Assembly (NCBI GenBank): GCA_014695255.1
Contig: JACJNX010000070.1
Coordinates: 1 to 64,000 of the forward strand
DNA length: 64,000 nt
Direction of reading: 5' to 3'
Source of the DNA: Cyanobacteria bacterium FACHB-63
Lineage (GTDB): Bacteria > Cyanobacteriota > Cyanobacteriia > Leptolyngbyales > Leptolyngbyaceae
Below, in pieces: positions 63,149-64,000 of the stretch. How positions within the stretch are numbered: the first letter of the stretch is position 1; each line of letters starts with the position of its first letter. The notes under the pieces were generated by a model, which saw only the letters and a list, made by a program, of their open reading frames with translations, did no database searches and was not told where the DNA came from. Both the position numbers and the translations under genes were made by a program.

Positions 63149-63660
63149 ATGTCTCAAACCCATCTCTTGATTCCTGCTTTCGAGGAGTGGTTTCGAGAAG
63201 GGAAGCGATTTGCCACGATCGTTGAAGCTCGACAATTTGCGGCTTCCGTTCTTGAAACACCTGTTGCACCAGGGACTGCGATCGCAAAATTCGTCGATGA
63301 ATCGATCGAACGTTCCCTGGTTCGTATCGCTCGTGGAATTGCTCAAGCCAATCCTGATCGAGAAGCCGTTTTCGATCAACTGGTTGATCTCTACCAACGG
63401 CAACCGACCCTTGGAACCCGCTCCTCGACAAGCGTTTTGCAACAGGCATACAGCACTCCACTGCCGATCGCTTCTCTCGCTGCAACTCTGATCGGCATTA
63501 CTTCTGAATCTACCGTTTACGAACCGACTGCCGGAAATGGGGCGCTTCTACTCCATACAAACCCCGATCATGTCACTGCTAACGAACTCAACCCAGAAAG
63601 AGCGACCGAGTTACAGCATCAGGGTTACACCGTTAGAGGACGTTTGAGAAGTAGCAGATT
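63149..63660 (+). pseudogene. N-terminal part of a large methylase/helicase-type protein, cut by an IS
   Basis: About 168 codons encode a helical start, then GTRSSTSVLQQAYSTPLPIASLAATLIGI and YEPTAGNGALLLHTNPDHVTANELNPERATELQHQGYTVRG. The EPTAGNGALL segment is motif I of SAM-binding methylases found in very large plasmid and phage methylase-helicase proteins. The frame ends in unrelated sequence (SSRLYPLARMEG) just where the IS5-type element begins, at roughly 63645-63660. The rest of the gene may lie beyond the element. Confidence 0.7.
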
Positions 63661-63684
63661 ATACCCATTGGCTAGAATGGAAGG

Positions 63685-64000
63685 ATGAACCGAAAACCTT
63701 ACAACACTGATGTGACTGATGCTGAGTGGACAATCATCAAACCATTAATTCCAGCAGTTCAACCTGGCGGTCGCCCACGTTTTAGAAACATGCGCGAAGT
63801 TATTAACGCAATCTTCTACATTCAACGTGCTGGCTGTGCTTGGCGCTTATTACCGCATGAGTTTCCCCCTTGGCAAACGGTGTATTATTACTTTCGCACT
63901 TGGCGCATCGCGGGTGTGTGGCAAGTAATGCTCAAATCTATGCGTGAACAAGTGCGTCAGGCGTTGGGACGAGCCGCAACACCCAGTGCAGGCATTATTG
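63685..64000 (+). CDS. IS5-family transposase, N-terminal part (runs off the window)
   Basis: The frame from ATG 63685 reads MNRKPYNTDVTDAEWTIIKP, then LIPAVQPGGRPRFRNMREVI and YIQRAGCAWRLLPHEFPPWQTVYYYFRTWRIAGVW, the conserved N-terminal domain (DUF4096) of IS5-type (IS1031/IS402-like) transposases. AAGGATG gives a ribosome site. About 105 codons are visible with no stop. The left IS end should lie near 63645-63660; the inverted repeat cannot be verified without the right end. Confidence 0.9.
   Translation, partial: MNRKPYNTDVTDAEWTIIKPLIPAVQPGGRPRFRNMREVINAIFYIQRAGCAWRLLPHEFPPWQTVYYYFRTWRIAGVWQVMLKSMREQVRQALGRAATPSAGII

Noticed and set aside
48812-64000. Right attachment site of the integrated element inside the window
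   Set aside because: I looked for a repeat of the tRNA-Thr 3' end (GGTTCAAATCCCGCC) and found none, so no right border is claimed.

Overview
The window is chromosomal DNA of a filamentous-type cyanobacterium. The evidence is the very frequent HIP1 octamer (gcgatcgc), genes for light-independent chlorophyll synthesis (chlL, chlN), and lineage-typical families (DUF928, CHAT-TPR, DUF5331, cyanobacterial-type GshA, DUF3493, Mo-nitro_C). All assignments come from reading the sequence by eye. No database search was run, and hand-derived coordinates of small sites may be off by a base or two.

Region 1 (16-11382) is a peptide natural-product (RiPP) locus. A HetC-like exporter (cyclic-nucleotide-binding-like domains, C39 leader peptidase and ABC transporter) and an HlyD adaptor are followed by two precursor-like genes. 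One is a HetP-domain protein ending in a double-glycine leader and a 12-residue tail. The other is a graspetide-like precursor with three TT(L/M)ALGEEGG cores. A convergent ATP-grasp ligase is the likely macrocyclase. Beyond it lie two genes sharing the leader start MLINDLSYLE, then an acyl carrier protein, an AMP-ligase and an AsnB-type amidotransferase. In Anabaena hetC and hetP are adjacent heterocyst genes, so this locus suggests how that pair may relate to peptide export. It is the best candidate here for an undescribed system.

Region 2 (11383-13963) is a gene graveyard: a transposase remnant, a WD40 fragment joined to a broken cysE start, and the first 28 codons of a methyltransferase.

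Region 3 (13964-24269) has a CHASE2 sensor kinase with a NarL-type regulator, a degenerate kinase-like membrane protein, DUF928, a CHAT-TPR caspase-like protein, small secreted proteins and a TpsB outer-membrane transporter without a visible TpsA substrate.

Region 4 (24271-48811) is core genome: the rplS-trnW-secE-nusG-rplK-rplA-rplJ-rplL block, a cobalt/nickel ECF transporter, glutathione peroxidase, an M16 protease, ClpB, the chlL-DUF5331-chlN cluster with a free-standing PCP_red protein, GshA, an SLH-domain beta-helix protein, and tRNA-Thr.

Region 5 (48740-64000) is an integrated mobile element entering at tRNA-Thr(CGT): tyrosine integrase, excisionase-like protein, phosphotransferase, an IS630 element that has beheaded an NTPase-WD40 gene, VapBC, an HNH nuclease, MOB relaxase genes, a ParM-like actin, and plasmid-type hypotheticals. 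The last gene is cut by an IS5-type element that runs off the window.
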